From Alphaproteobacteria bacterium UBA685 (GTDB taxonomy: Bacteria > Pseudomonadota > Alphaproteobacteria > Puniceispirillales > Puniceispirillaceae), in contig DBMZ01000062.1 in the NCBI GenBank assembly GCA_002299005.1, positions 19,149 through 35,032 on the forward strand: 15,884 nt of DNA, in the 5' to 3' direction. A program made the translations under genes and the position numbers. Each line of letters starts with the position of its first letter. Position 1 is the stretch's first letter. This document shows positions 15,880 through 15,884 of the stretch, piece after piece. The notes under the pieces are model-generated. The model had not been told where the DNA came from, ran no database searches, and saw only the letters and a program-made list of their open reading frames with translations.

Positions 15880-15884
15880 GGCCT
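15858..15884 (+). terminator. Terminator-like hairpin at the end of aglR (cut by window edge)
   Basis: AGGCCCT at 15858-15864 is complementary to AGGGCCT at 15878-15884, a 7-bp stem with a 13-base loop; an alternative pairing is CCCTA (15868-15872) with TAGGG (15877-15881) around a TTTT loop. The stem overlaps the aglR stop codon (15877-15879). A T-run beyond the right edge would make it an intrinsic terminator, but this cannot be seen. Confidence 0.5.

Overview
The window reads as a chromosomal segment of an alphaproteobacterium, probably marine. The evidence is the gene content: an aglR-aglEFGAK alpha-glucoside cluster of the rhizobial/rhodobacterial type, an E. coli-like CcmH-CcmI fusion, and a dimethylglycine/sarcosine dehydrogenase-type gene. 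A SAR116-like origin (moderate GC, this gene content) is a guess that only phylogeny could settle. No tRNA, rRNA, CRISPR array, transposase or phage gene was seen. Genes are tightly packed and appear intact.

Layout. (1) 1-62: two exact 18-bp-period repeats plus a decayed third, just upstream of (2) 63-2510 (+), a two-part flavoprotein: a DAO-type FAD oxidoreductase fused to a GcvT-like folate-binding half, of the DMGDH/SDH family. It converges with (3) 2526-6614 (-), a cytochrome c maturation operon ccmF-ccmG-ccmH whose genes overlap by 8 and 4 bp; the last gene fuses CcmH to CcmI. (4) 6681-14581 (-), a sugar operon in transcription order aglE (binding protein), aglF and aglG (permeases), aglA (GH13 alpha-glucosidase), aglK (ATPase), then a GH1 beta-glucosidase-like gene. 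(5) 14582-14835, a divergent control region with a perfect 18-bp LacI-family palindrome beside a good -10 element. (6) 14836-15879 (+), the LacI-family regulator aglR, with a terminator-like hairpin running to the end of the window.

How the parts fit. AglE would capture a glucoside in the periplasm, AglF/AglG/AglK would import it, and AglA plus the GH1 enzyme would hydrolyse it to glucose inside the cell. AglR would repress transcription from the palindrome until an inducer appears. A strong hairpin between aglE and aglF probably gives more binding protein than permease, as known for malE-malF. The ccm operon lies 66 bp behind the last sugar gene on the same strand with no clear terminator between them, so some read-through is possible, although there is also a candidate promoter in the gap.

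I found no convincing wholly new system. The points worth a second look are the pairing of an alpha- and a beta-glycosidase behind one transporter, the control architecture around aglE, the large periplasmic insertion and cysteine pair in AglG, and the repeats before the DMGDH-like gene.
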